In this document: in pieces, positions 34,153 through 42,978 of the stretch
Position numbering within the stretch: position 1 is the first letter of the stretch
Layout of the letters: each line of letters opens with the position of its first letter
NCBI GenBank assembly: GCA_965229765.1
Contig: CBDDJT010000004.1
Location: 1,302,001-1,366,000, forward strand
Length of the DNA stretch: 64,000 nt
From: ASV31 sp965229765
Lineage (GTDB): Bacteria; Pseudomonadota; Alphaproteobacteria; Rhodobacterales; Rhodobacteraceae
Direction: 5' to 3'
Notes under the pieces: generated by a model
Told to the model about the DNA's origin: nothing
The model's input: only the letters and a program-made list of their open reading frames with translations
Databases searched by the model: none
Made by a program: the position numbers and the translations under genes

Positions 34153-34839
34153 ATGAGCAGCAATCCCAACGTGTCGCCGGTGAACCCGATTCCACCCGTC
34201 GTGCTGGCGCTGGTGATCGTGATCGTGGGCATCGAGGCGGTGTTCCAGATGGGCGCGCGCGGCTTTGTCGGCGGGCCAGAGGCGGTGGGCTGGCGGCTTT
34301 CGGCCCTGCAAAGCTACGCGTTTTCCGGCGATATCATGGACTGGATGCTGGCCAACAACCGCTGGCCGACAGAACACCTGATCCGGTTCGTCAGCTATGC
34401 CTTTGTACATGTGGGCTTTGCCCACATGCTTTTTGTGGTCGTGTTCCTGCTGGCGCTGGGCAAGATGGTGGGAGAGATATTTCACCCGCTTGCGGTGCTG
34501 GTGGTTTTCTTTGGGTCTGCCGTCGTGGGGGCTTTGGCCTATGGTTTGATACTTGACGATTCCATGCCGCTTATCGGGGGGTACCCGGCGGTGTACGGCC
34601 TGATCGGGGCGTATACCTTCCTGCTTTGGGTGCGGCTGGCGGCGACGGGTGAAAACCAGATGCGCGCCTTCCTGCTGATCGGCCTTCTGATGGGGGTGCA
34701 GCTTGTCTTTGGGCTGCTCTTTGGCGGGGGCAACGACTGGCTGGCCGACCTTGCGGGGTTCTGCGCGGGTTTTGCGCTGTCCTTCGTGGTCTCGCCGGGC
34801 GGCTGGGGCCGGGTCATGGACAAGTTGCGCCAGCGATAG
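34153..34839 (+). CDS. Rhomboid-fold membrane protein lacking catalytic residues
   Basis: 228 residues with about six transmembrane segments and the overall pattern of bacterial rhomboid intramembrane proteases. The catalytic positions are missing. Where GxSG is expected the sequence is IGGYPAVYGLIGAY (141-154), with no serine. Where the catalytic histidine before the last helix is expected it is LADLAGFCAG (197-206). The TM2 motif HVGFAHMLFV (86-95) keeps two histidines but has Val where Asn stabilises the oxyanion. It is probably a pseudoprotease with a binding or chaperone role. Start ATG 34153; GAGG lies just before it. Confidence 0.85.
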   Translation: MSSNPNVSPVNPIPPVVLALVIVIVGIEAVFQMGARGFVGGPEAVGWRLSALQSYAFSGDIMDWMLANNRWPTEHLIRFVSYAFVHVGFAHMLFVVVFLLALGKMVGEIFHPLAVLVVFFGSAVVGALAYGLILDDSMPLIGGYPAVYGLIGAYTFLLWVRLAATGENQMRAFLLIGLLMGVQLVFGLLFGGGNDWLADLAGFCAGFALSFVVSPGGWGRVMDKLRQR

Positions 34840-34860
34840 GACGCTGGCGCAGGATGCGGG

Positions 34861-36888
34861 TCATGCCGCCTTGTCGAGCCCGCGGCCGCGCAGCAGGGCC
34901 TCGACCCCCGGCATCCGGCCCCGGAAGGCGGTGTAAAGTGCGTCCGCCTCGGCCGAGCCGCCCGCAGACAGGATGAAGCGTTCCAGCTTTCCGGCGGTGT
35001 CCGCGTCAAAGGCGTCGCCCGTTTCTTCGAAGGCGGCGAAGGCGTCGGCGTCCATGACCTCGGACCACATGTAGCTGTAGTAGCCGCTGGAATAGCCGTC
35101 GCCCGCGAAGACATGGGCGAAATGCGGGGTGGCGTGGCGCATGCCGATGGCGGCGGGCATCCCGATTTCCTCCAGCACCTCTGCCTGTCGCGCCATGGGG
35201 TCGGCCGGCGCCGCGCCCTGGTGAAAGCGCAGGTCCACGAGCGCCGATGCGACGTATTCCACGGTCTGGAAGCCCATGTCGTATGTCGCGGCGGCCAGCA
35301 GCCTGTCGCGCAGGTCGTCGGGCATGGGCGCGCCGGTTTCCGCATGGGTGGCATGGCGGGCCAGAACCTGCGGCACCTCCAGCCAGTGTTCGTAAAGCTG
35401 GCTGGGCAGTTCGACGAAGTCCCGCGCCACGGACGTGCCCGAGATGCTTTCATAGGTGACATCCGACAGCATCTGGTGGAGCGCGTGCCCGAATTCATGG
35501 AACAGTGTCCGCGCGTCGTCCCAGGACAGAAGCGCGGGCTGCCCGCCGCCGGGCTTGGCAAAATTGCAGACATTGACCACGATCGGTCGGATGTCGCCCG
35601 CCAGTTTCTGCTGCTGGCGGAAGGCCGAGCACCACGCGCCCGACCGTTTCGAGGCGCGCGCGAAGTAGTCTCCGAGGAACACCGCCATGTGCCGGCCGTC
35701 GCGCAGGACCTCCCACGCGCGGACGTCGGGGTGGTAGAGCGGCGCGTCGATCGGGCGGAACGTCAGTCCGAAGAGTTGCCCGGCCACGTCGAAGGCGGCC
35801 TCGATCATCCGGTCGAGTTGCAGGTAGGGTTTCAGTTCCGCCTCATCGAGGTCATGCAGCGCCTTGCGCCGCTTCTCGGCATAATAGCGCCAGTCCCAGG
35901 GTTCCAGCGCGCCGTTGATGCCGTCGGCGTGCAGCATTTCCGTCAGCGCCTCGGCGTCGGCCATGGCGGCCGCGCGGGCGGGGCGCCAGACCTGCATCAG
36001 AAGGTCCTCGACCGCCTCGGGCGTGCCGGCCATTTCGGTTTCCAGCTTGAACGCGGCAAAGCTGTCATAACCCAGAAGCCGAGCGCGTTCCTCGCGCAGG
36101 GCCAGCGTTTCGCCGGCGATGGCGCGGTTGTCGGTGTCGCCCCCGTTGGCGCCGCGCGCCGACCATGCCCGCCAGGCGGTTTCGCGCAGGTCGCGGCGGG
36201 GCGAGAATTGCAGGAACGGCACGATGACAGAGCGTGACAGGGTCACGACGGGGCCTTGGGCGCCCCTGTCGGCTCCGGCGGCGCGCGCGGCGGCGGCGAC
36301 AAAGTCGGGCAAACCCTCAAGGTCAGCCTCGGTCAGGGGCATGGACCAGTCGGCCTCGTCCGCCAGAAGGTTCTGGGTGAACTGGGTGCCAAGGACGGCC
36401 AGCCGCTCCTTCACAGCCTTCAGGCGTTCCGCCGGTTCGCCCGTCAGCGCGGCGCCTGCGCGCACGAACCCGCGGCGCGTCAGGTAAAGCAGCCGCGCCT
36501 GTTCTGCGGTCAGGCCCAGCGCGTCGCGGTCCTGCCACAGGGTTTCGATCCGGTCGAACAGCGCCCGGTTCATCGTGATCTCGGACCCGTATTGCGCGAG
36601 CTTCGGTGAAAAGGCGCGCTGAAGCTCCTGACGGACAGGGTTGCTGTCGGCGCCCGCCAGATTGAAGAACACGCCCAGCACGCGGTTCAGGGTGGCATCG
36701 GCGGCTTCGAGCGTTTCGATGGTATTGGCAAAGGTGGGTGGTTCGGGATTGTCGGCGATTTGCCCGATGGCGGCACGTGCCTGATCCAGCGCCGCGTCGA
36801 CGGCTGGCGCGAAATCGGCGTCCGAGATCATGTCGAACGGCGGCAATTCGAATTGGGTCTGCCAGTCTTGAAGAAGCGGATTGGTCAT
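34861..36888 (-). CDS. M3 family metallopeptidase (oligopeptidase A / Dcp type)
   Basis: 675-residue cytoplasmic zinc oligopeptidase that degrades short peptides. The zinc site is LFHEFGHALHQML near residue 460, with the second-ligand helix in the expected downstream region (YESISGTSVARDFVELPSQ). Length and start (MTNPLLQDWQTQFELPPFD) agree with the prlC/dcp family; which of the two is unclear. It lies 27 nt after moeB on the same strand and may be the last gene of the coaBC-dut-moeB operon. Confidence 0.92.
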   Translation of the reverse strand: MTNPLLQDWQTQFELPPFDMISDADFAPAVDAALDQARAAIGQIADNPEPPTFANTIETLEAADATLNRVLGVFFNLAGADSNPVRQELQRAFSPKLAQYGSEITMNRALFDRIETLWQDRDALGLTAEQARLLYLTRRGFVRAGAALTGEPAERLKAVKERLAVLGTQFTQNLLADEADWSMPLTEADLEGLPDFVAAAARAAGADRGAQGPVVTLSRSVIVPFLQFSPRRDLRETAWRAWSARGANGGDTDNRAIAGETLALREERARLLGYDSFAAFKLETEMAGTPEAVEDLLMQVWRPARAAAMADAEALTEMLHADGINGALEPWDWRYYAEKRRKALHDLDEAELKPYLQLDRMIEAAFDVAGQLFGLTFRPIDAPLYHPDVRAWEVLRDGRHMAVFLGDYFARASKRSGAWCSAFRQQQKLAGDIRPIVVNVCNFAKPGGGQPALLSWDDARTLFHEFGHALHQMLSDVTYESISGTSVARDFVELPSQLYEHWLEVPQVLARHATHAETGAPMPDDLRDRLLAAATYDMGFQTVEYVASALVDLRFHQGAAPADPMARQAEVLEEIGMPAAIGMRHATPHFAHVFAGDGYSSGYYSYMWSEVMDADAFAAFEETGDAFDADTAGKLERFILSAGGSAEADALYTAFRGRMPGVEALLRGRGLDKAA

Positions 36889-36915
36889 GGAAGTCTCCTG
36901 TGATCTGGCGTTGAT

Positions 36916-37980
36916 CTATGTCGCCGCCGGGCCCTGCGCCAGCCCGCCGCAATCGGGGCAGTCGGCGCGCCGGGACAGGCGCATCACGCGGGTCTCGCCA
37001 TAAAGCGCGTCGTAGATCAGCATCCGGCCGCGCAGGCCCTCGCCCGCGCCTGCGATCTCCTTCACCGCCTCGACCGCCATCATCGCCCCGACGACACCGG
37101 GAAGCGGGCCGAGCACGCCAGCCTCGGCACACGAGGGCGCAAGACCGGGCGCGGGCGCTGTGGGAAAGATGCAGCGATAGCAGGGCGCGCCAGAGCCGGG
37201 ATGAAAGGTGCTGATCTGGCCTTCCCACTGGCTGAGCGCGCCAGAGATCAGCGGCACACCCCGCGCTGCTGCTGCGGCATTCGCAAGGTAGCGCGTGTCG
37301 AAATTGTCGCTGCCATCAAGGATCAGGTCATAATCGGCAAAAAGATCATGGGCGATGTCCGGCGTCAGGAGGCGCTGGTAGGGGCGCACGTCGACATAGG
37401 GGTTCAGGGCGCGCATCGCGGTCTCTGCCGAGAACACCTTGGGCATTCCGATGCGGGCGTCGGTGTGGATGATCTGGCGTTGCAGGTTCGTGTTTTCGAC
37501 GGTGTCGTCATCGATCACACCAATTGTGCCGACACCCGCACCGGCCAGATACATCAGCGCCGGTGCGCCCAGACCGCCGGCGCCGATCACCAGAACGCGC
37601 GCTTGCCTAAGCCGTTTCTGCCCCGGGCCGCCGATCTCGCGCAGGGCGATGTGGCGGGCGTAACGTTCCAGTTCCACGCCCTGAAGCTTTTGGCTGGGTG
37701 CTGGCGCCGTGGCTGCCTGTGTGGCATCCGCGCGGGTTTGAAGACGGCCCAGTATTCGCCGATAGCCCCAGACCACCGCGACAAGCGCGCCCAGAACAAG
37801 CCATTCGCCAAGGCTGCCGCCAAGGGTGCGCTGCAATGGGTTGCCAGCGGGCAGGATCACCAGCGCGGCGATGACCGCCACGTATAACAACCCGATCATC
37901 AGCCAACGCGTCCGCGCGGGCGCCTGCATCTGGCGGCCAAGGGCCCAAAGCCCGGCCGCGGCGATCAGGAACCAGACCAT
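36916..37980 (-). CDS. moeB: Membrane-anchored MoeB/ThiF-type adenylyltransferase
   Basis: 354 residues. The C-terminal 250 form a ThiF/MoeB/HesA E1-like domain that adenylates a small sulfur-carrier protein such as MoaD or ThiS. The ATP-binding VLVIGAGGLGAPAL covers residues 129-142, DDDTVENTNLQRQ follows, and the zinc cysteines are CYRC and CPDC. Unusually, the first 75 residues hold three hydrophobic helices (about 2-15, 26-44 and 57-73), so the enzyme is tied to the membrane. No rhodanese domain is present. It overlaps the dut stop by one base. Confidence 0.9.
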   Translation of the reverse strand: MVWFLIAAAGLWALGRQMQAPARTRWLMIGLLYVAVIAALVILPAGNPLQRTLGGSLGEWLVLGALVAVVWGYRRILGRLQTRADATQAATAPAPSQKLQGVELERYARHIALREIGGPGQKRLRQARVLVIGAGGLGAPALMYLAGAGVGTIGVIDDDTVENTNLQRQIIHTDARIGMPKVFSAETAMRALNPYVDVRPYQRLLTPDIAHDLFADYDLILDGSDNFDTRYLANAAAAARGVPLISGALSQWEGQISTFHPGSGAPCYRCIFPTAPAPGLAPSCAEAGVLGPLPGVVGAMMAVEAVKEIAGAGEGLRGRMLIYDALYGETRVMRLSRRADCPDCGGLAQGPAAT

Positions 37981-38450
37981 CAGTTCCGTCCCGTGGAACC
38001 GAAGCCGCCTGCGCCGCGCGCGGTGTCGCCCAGTTCTTCAACCAGCCGGAACCCCACCTGCACCACCGGTGCCACGATCATCTGTGCAATCCGTTCGCCA
38101 TGGGCGATGACGTAGGGCGCCGTCCCGAGGTTGACCAGCAACACGCCAAGCGGCCCGCGATAGTCCGCGTCGATGGTGCCGGGCGCGTTCAGCACGGTGA
38201 CGCCATGTTTGGCGGCAAGGCCGGAGCGCGGGCGCACCTGTGCCTCGAAGCCCGGCGGCAGCTCCATGCGCAGGCCCGTGGGCACGATGCGCCGTTCCAT
38301 CGGTGCCAGCCGCAGGCCGTCCGCGCGGTCTTCGGGTGCAAGGTTGGCGCGCAGATCCGCGCCCGCCGCGCCCGCCGTCTCGTAGGCGGGCAGTGGCACA
38401 TCCGGATCGGCGCCCGGCTGCCGCAGCAGGCAAAGCATCGGGGCCGTCAT
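37980..38450 (-). CDS. dut: dUTP diphosphatase
   Basis: 156-residue trimeric dUTPase, hydrolysing dUTP to dUMP to keep uracil out of DNA. Conserved motifs in order are AGAADLRANL (motif 1), RPRSGLAAKHGV (motif 2), NAPGTIDADYRGPLGVLLVN (motif 3, catalytic Asp), ERIAQMIVAPV (motif 4) and the flexible tail RGAGGFGSTGRN (motif 5). All five are intact. It overlaps coaBC by 4 nt upstream and moeB by 1 nt downstream. Confidence 0.97.
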   Translation of the reverse strand: MTAPMLCLLRQPGADPDVPLPAYETAGAAGADLRANLAPEDRADGLRLAPMERRIVPTGLRMELPPGFEAQVRPRSGLAAKHGVTVLNAPGTIDADYRGPLGVLLVNLGTAPYVIAHGERIAQMIVAPVVQVGFRLVEELGDTARGAGGFGSTGRN

Positions 38451-39646
38451 GCGGTCAGCTCTGCCGCGATGCGTTCGGCCAGACGGCGCGCAACGGCGTC
38501 CTTGTGCATCCTCGGCCAGTCCTCGGCGCCGTCGGCGGTGATCAGCGTCACGGCGTTCTCGCTGCCGCCCATGATGCCGGTGGCGGGCGATACATCGTTT
38601 GCCACGATCCAGTCGCAGCCCTTGCGGGCGCGTTTGGCGGTGGCGTTGGCGGCGACATCGTCGGTCTCTGCGGCAAACCCCACGACAAGGCCGGGGCGGC
38701 CCGAAGCCATCCCGGCTACGGTGGCAAGGATGTCCGGGTTCTCGGCGAATTCGAGCGCAGGCGCGCGCCCGCTGCCATCCTTCTTCATCTTGCGGTCCGC
38801 GGCGTTCGCCACGCGCCAGTCAGCCACGGCGGCAGCAAAAACGGCCGCATCGGCGGGCAGGGCAGCCTGGACGGCGTCGAGCATCTGGCGCGCGGTTTCC
38901 ACCCGGACGACGGTGACGCCGGCAGGCGGAGGCACCGAGGCCGGGCCGGTGACCAAGGTGACCCGCGCGCCCAGTTCCGCCAACGCCCGCGCCAATGCCG
39001 TGCCCTGTGCGCCCGAGGACCGGTTGGCGATGTAGCGCACCGGGTCGATCGGCTCGTGCGTGGGGCCCGACGTGACCAGAACATGCCGGTCCGCCAAGGG
39101 GCCGCCGGACAGCGCCCTCTCGATCGCCGCCAAGATTTCGAGCGGTTCGGACATGCGGCCGGGCCCATATTCGCCGCAAGCCATGTCGCCATCGTTCGGA
39201 CCCGCCGTCAGGATGCCGTCGCCGGTCAGGGTGGCGAGGTTGCGCTGTGTCGCGGGATGTTGCCACATGCGCACGTTCATCGCGGGCGCGATCAGCACGC
39301 GCTTGTCGGTCGCCAGAAGCAGCGTGGACGCAAGGTCATTGGCCTGACCGCCCGCCATCTTCGACATCAGGTCCGCGGTGGCCGGGGCGACGACCACCAG
39401 ATCGGCGGCGCGTGACAGCTCTATATGGCCCATCTCTGCCTCGTCGGTCAGGTCGAAGAGGTCGCGATAGACCTTTTCCCCCGCCAGCGCAGAGACGGAC
39501 AGCGGCGTGACGAATTCCTCTCCGGCGCGGGTGACGACGGGGGTCACCTGGGCGCCGCGTTCGCGCAGCCGGCGGATCAGCTCCAGCGACTTGAAGGCCG
39601 CGATACCGCCGCCAATGATGAGAAGTATGCGCTTTCCGGCCAGCAT
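38447..39646 (-). CDS. coaBC: Bifunctional phosphopantothenoylcysteine decarboxylase / phosphopantothenate-cysteine ligase
   Basis: 399-residue CoaBC, carrying out two consecutive steps of coenzyme A synthesis. The N-terminal CoaC flavoprotein domain starts MLAGKRILLIIGGGIAAFKS and has the PxMNxxMW motif as APAMNVRMW near residue 138. The C-terminal CoaB domain carries TSGPTHEPIDPVRYIANRSSG and AAAVADWRV. ATG 39646 is chosen as the family start although the frame stays open further upstream. The coaBC-dut coupling is common in alphaproteobacteria. Confidence 0.96.
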   Translation of the reverse strand: MLAGKRILLIIGGGIAAFKSLELIRRLRERGAQVTPVVTRAGEEFVTPLSVSALAGEKVYRDLFDLTDEAEMGHIELSRAADLVVVAPATADLMSKMAGGQANDLASTLLLATDKRVLIAPAMNVRMWQHPATQRNLATLTGDGILTAGPNDGDMACGEYGPGRMSEPLEILAAIERALSGGPLADRHVLVTSGPTHEPIDPVRYIANRSSGAQGTALARALAELGARVTLVTGPASVPPPAGVTVVRVETARQMLDAVQAALPADAAVFAAAVADWRVANAADRKMKKDGSGRAPALEFAENPDILATVAGMASGRPGLVVGFAAETDDVAANATAKRARKGCDWIVANDVSPATGIMGGSENAVTLITADGAEDWPRMHKDAVARRLAERIAAELTA

Positions 39647-39711
39647 GGGCGCCTCCGCAGGGCATTGCCCCCTTTTCCTAGGCGGCGGCGCGCGGGCTGG
39701 CAAGCCGGGGC

Positions 39712-40122
39712 CTATGCGGGCGGGTCGCCCTCGGGCACGCCGAGGCAAAGCACGTGGCCGTCGGGATCCGTGATATAGGCTTCCTTCATGCCATACCATT
39801 GGCGGAAGGGTGGGCGGATCAGGTGACCGTCCGGCAGGCGGGGCAACACCGTTTCTGGGTCGAGACCGCGAAAATAGATCGTGCCGCCCGGGCCGGGCGA
39901 CTGGCGCGCCGAAAACACCGAAAGCTCTTCCGCCAGGCTTTCGACAGTTTGCAGCATCAGTTGTCCGCCCTCCCACTCCAGCGTGGCGAAAACGCCGCCG
40001 TCGGCGTCCATGACTGTCTGTCGATCGGGGCCAACCACGAAGAGCAGGGTCATGCCAAGCACGTCCCGATAGAACGCGACCGAGCGCTTCAGGTCGACCA
40101 CCATCAGATTTGGAACAATCAT
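39712..40122 (-). CDS. VOC (glyoxalase/bleomycin resistance) family protein
   Basis: 136-residue vicinal-oxygen-chelate fold protein with two beta-alpha-beta-beta-beta modules. The first is VPNLMVVDLKRSVAFYRDVLGM (3-24, written here only as a pattern), and the last strand is EAYITDPDGHVLCLGV, with the usual DPDGH. Substrate and metal are not evident. It diverges from the SRPBCC gene. Confidence 0.85.
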   Translation of the reverse strand: MIVPNLMVVDLKRSVAFYRDVLGMTLLFVVGPDRQTVMDADGGVFATLEWEGGQLMLQTVESLAEELSVFSARQSPGPGGTIYFRGLDPETVLPRLPDGHLIRPPFRQWYGMKEAYITDPDGHVLCLGVPEGDPPA

Positions 40123-40201
40123 TGCCCTACCTGTCGATTGAATCCGCAGCGAAAGATGCCACATTCAACAATACGATACCATTTGTACGGATTCTTTCCA
40201 A

Positions 40202-40660
40202 TTGGCCGAGCTGTCGGTAACCACGGTCCTGCCCGCCCCCATCGACGACGTCTGGGAGCGCGTTCAGCGCAGCGAAACCCTGTTGGGTGTTTCGCGCGGC
40301 ATCGTCAGTGTGCGACCCGTTGATCCGCCCCAGTTGCCAGAGCGCTGGAAGCCCGGACGCTACAAGGTGGCGTTGCGGGCGCTTGGGCTGTTCTCGCTTG
40401 GAGAGCAGACAATAGGCATCGAGATGCCAGAGGCCGCCGCCCCGGCGCGCGCGCTGCGTGACAATGGCAAGGGTGCGCTCTTTCCCGTCTGGGATCACTG
40501 GATTCTTCTGGAACCCGCCGGGGCAGGGGGTACGCGCTATACCGACCGGCTCAAGTTCGACTCGGTCGTGCCCGAGGTCATTGCAATGCCCTTCGTCAAG
40601 GCGTTCTTCTGGTATCGTCAGCGCCGTTGGCATTCGATGCTGCGGCGCCGGGGCGGCTAG
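40202..40660 (+). CDS. SRPBCC family protein
   Basis: 152-residue START/Bet v1-like (SRPBCC) ligand-binding protein. The N-terminal VTTVLPAPIDDVWERVQRSE (6-25) and the C-terminal helix FVKAFFWYRQRRWHSML are typical of the fold. The ligand is unknown. No ATG lies near the start; TTG 40202 is the best choice. Its 3' end overlaps the convergent chaN gene by 4 nt. Confidence 0.75.
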   Translation: MAELSVTTVLPAPIDDVWERVQRSETLLGVSRGIVSVRPVDPPQLPERWKPGRYKVALRALGLFSLGEQTIGIEMPEAAAPARALRDNGKGALFPVWDHWILLEPAGAGGTRYTDRLKFDSVVPEVIAMPFVKAFFWYRQRRWHSMLRRRGG

Positions 40661-41469
40661 CGGCGAAAGCCCGCACAGGGGTCTTCGCGCGGGGCGGCGG
40701 GCGTGATCAGCCAATAGTCGAACGGCGGCGTTTCGGGTGCAGTGTCCTCGAACTGGGCAATGCTTGTGACCGAAAGGTCGGGCATGGCGCGCGCCAGCAT
40801 CGCGGGAATGGCCTGATCGGTGCGCGCATGTCCGTTGCCGGTGATGACGACCACGGGCCCACCGGTGTCGAGATATGCCGCGATCACCGCGCGGGCGAGT
40901 GCGGCATCGCGCAGCCGCTGGGCCTCGACCATGCCAGGCAGGATTTCTTCGGGCAGGGCATCGCAATGGGCCGCCAGCTGGTCGGCCTCGCGCCGCTCCT
41001 GAACGTCGCGCGGAAGCGCGGTGTCCAGTCCGAAGAGTGCCCCGGAGGCGCCCATGACAGCGGATGCACCCTCTGTCATTGCGCGCCGCACCGTCTCGCG
41101 ACCGATGTCGCCGCCATAGATCGCTGCCGATGGGACTGCCGTGAAGATGGGATAGTACCAGGCGAAATCGGGCCAGCCCTTGGCCGACCAGCCAAGCGTG
41201 CGTTCCAGCGCGGCCTCATCCGCGACCAGCGCCGGGGTGATGCGCCGCGCCTCGGCATCGGTCAGCATCTCGAACACCAGCGCGCGCGCACCCATGGCTG
41301 CGGTGGCCAGCGTCTGGTTGGCATGGTGAAGCGGGTTGTCATGCACTTCGCCGATGACGACCACGTCGGCGGAGGGCAATTCGAGAAGCTCTGCCGTATC
41401 GATCTGCCGAGCCGATGCCGCCGTTGCGGCAAGCGCAGCGGCGGCAAGCGTTGTGGTGGCCCACCTCAC
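40657..41469 (-). CDS. chaN: ChaN family haem-binding-like lipoprotein/secreted protein
   Basis: 270 residues of the ChaN-like family (haem-binding uptake proteins in Campylobacter). The signal-type N-terminus is MRWATTTLAAAALAATAASA, without a lipobox cysteine, so the product is periplasmic rather than a lipoprotein. The family core is VVVIGEVHDNPLHHANQ near residues 35-51. A second histidine segment, VVVITGNGHARTD, lies near residue 210. The GTG start overlaps the rpoH stop (GTGA), making it the second gene of an rpoH-chaN unit. Haem binding here is inferred. Confidence 0.82.
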   Translation of the reverse strand: MRWATTTLAAAALAATAASARQIDTAELLELPSADVVVIGEVHDNPLHHANQTLATAAMGARALVFEMLTDAEARRITPALVADEAALERTLGWSAKGWPDFAWYYPIFTAVPSAAIYGGDIGRETVRRAMTEGASAVMGASGALFGLDTALPRDVQERREADQLAAHCDALPEEILPGMVEAQRLRDAALARAVIAAYLDTGGPVVVITGNGHARTDQAIPAMLARAMPDLSVTSIAQFEDTAPETPPFDYWLITPAAPREDPCAGFRR

Positions 41470-42344
41470 GCGAAGAATTCGTGCACTTCGCGCGACTGCG
41501 ATTCAAGGTTCTTGCGCATCTTCTGGAATGCTGCCGCCTCAAGCTGACGGACACGTTCCTTGGACAGGCCAAGTTCGGTCCCGAGGCTTTCCAGCGTGCG
41601 CGGCTCGTCCCGAAGCTTGCGCTCGGTCACGATAAAGCGTTCACGCTCGTTCAGGGCGTTCATCGCCTTGACCAGCCAGCCGCGCAGGGTGTCGATGTCC
41701 TTTTTCGTTTCGACCCGCTCGGACGTGTGGGAATTCTCGTCCTCAAGCGTGTCGATCCATTCGCGACCGTCGTCCTCGGAGGACTGGGTGGCATTCAGCG
41801 AGAAATCGGATCCTGCAAGGCGGCCTTCCATCATCTCGACATCGGCCAGCGGCACACCCACTTCGGTGGCGATCATCTGTCGCAGCTGGTGGGTGTCGAG
41901 CCGTTCGCCACGCGAGAGGGCTTCACGTTCCAGCCGGGCCTGAACACGGCGCATGTTGAAGAACAGCGACTTCTGCGACGAGGTCGATCCGGTGCGCACC
42001 ATCGACCAGTTGCGCATCACGTGATCCTGGATCGACGCCTTGATCCACCAGACGGCGTAGGTCGAGAACCGAACGCCGCGATCGGGGTCGAATTTGTCGG
42101 CGGCCTTCATAAGGCCAAGCCCTGCCTCCTGGATCAGGTCGTTCATCGGTGCGCCATAGCGCTTGAACTTGGCTGCCATGGAAATCGCAAGTCGCATGTA
42201 GGCGGTGATGAGGCGATGCAGCGCCTCTTCGTCGCGCTGGTCGCGCCAGCGATAGGCCAGTTGCAACTCGGTTTCCGCGTCGAGAAGCTCCGCCTGCATC
42301 GCGCGGCGGGACATGCTTTGGTCGAAGTATCCGTCTAGCGCCAT
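41466..42344 (-). CDS. rpoH: RNA polymerase sigma-32 factor, RpoHII-like
   Basis: 292-residue heat-shock/oxidative-stress sigma factor. Region 2 reads YMRLAISMAAKFKRYGAPMND then LIQEAGLGLMKAADKFDPDR, region 2.4 is FSTYAVWWIKASIQDHVMRNW, the RpoH box is SSQKSLFFNMRR, and region 4 has LGLSKERVRQLEAAAFQKMR. The start MALDGYFDQSMSRRAMQAE matches what I remember of RpoHII of Rhodobacter, the paralogue linked to singlet oxygen stress; the subtype is moderately sure. It is followed by chaN in an overlap. Confidence 0.93.
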   Translation of the reverse strand: MALDGYFDQSMSRRAMQAELLDAETELQLAYRWRDQRDEEALHRLITAYMRLAISMAAKFKRYGAPMNDLIQEAGLGLMKAADKFDPDRGVRFSTYAVWWIKASIQDHVMRNWSMVRTGSTSSQKSLFFNMRRVQARLEREALSRGERLDTHQLRQMIATEVGVPLADVEMMEGRLAGSDFSLNATQSSEDDGREWIDTLEDENSHTSERVETKKDIDTLRGWLVKAMNALNERERFIVTERKLRDEPRTLESLGTELGLSKERVRQLEAAAFQKMRKNLESQSREVHEFFA

Positions 42345-42444
42345 TTCGAACCCCCGGTTGCGGGCCGCGACAGCGACCCTTTCCTCTATTCGTTGCTGTT
42401 GTTACGAGGCAGAGGTGGATGTGGATCAGGAAAAGTCTGCGAAT

Positions 42445-42978
42445 ATGTTACCGGACCTGAGCGTGGTGCTGGGCGGCGCGCGCTCTGGCAAGTCGGACTT
42501 TGCAGAGCGGCTGGCGCTTTCGTCCGGTCATGCGCCGGTCTATGTCGCGACCGCCGAGGCCTGGGACGACGAGATGCAAGACCGGATCGCGCAACACCGC
42601 GCATCCCGCGCCGAGACATGGCGAACGATTGAGGCGCCGCGCGATCTTGCCGGGGCTTTGGCCGGTACGGGGGCCTCTGACGTCGTTCTGGTGGATTGTG
42701 CGACTTTGTGGCTGACGAACCATCTTCTGGCCGAGGCGGACGTAGAGGCGCAGACCGTGGCGTTGCTGGATGCGGTCGCGGCCTGCGCGTCGCCGGTTGT
42801 CATCGTCTCCAACGAGGTCGGCTGGAGCATCGTGCCCGAGAACGCCCTGGCCCGGGCGTTTCGCGACGCGCAGGGGCGTTTGAACCAGCGTTTGGCGGCA
42901 CAGGCCGGGCTGGTCGTGGCCGTGATGGCGGGGCTGCCGCTGGTCCTGAAGGGGCAGCTGCCGGACGCGATGGCATGA
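42445..42978 (+). CDS. cobU: Bifunctional adenosylcobinamide kinase / adenosylcobinamide-phosphate guanylyltransferase
   Basis: 177-residue CobU/CobP, activating adenosylcobinamide for nucleotide-loop assembly of cobalamin. The P-loop GGARSGKSDFAE lies at residues 10-21. The guanylylation histidine region is RIAQHRASRAETW (about 47-59), and VSNEVGWSIVPENALARAFRD is a conserved segment. B12 supply is relevant here because ecm needs coenzyme B12. ATGA overlap with the phosphatase gene downstream. Confidence 0.94.
   Translation: MLPDLSVVLGGARSGKSDFAERLALSSGHAPVYVATAEAWDDEMQDRIAQHRASRAETWRTIEAPRDLAGALAGTGASDVVLVDCATLWLTNHLLAEADVEAQTVALLDAVAACASPVVIVSNEVGWSIVPENALARAFRDAQGRLNQRLAAQAGLVVAVMAGLPLVLKGQLPDAMA

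Noticed and set aside
34153..34839. Active rhomboid protease
   Set aside because: The Ser, His and Asn positions of the active site are all replaced.
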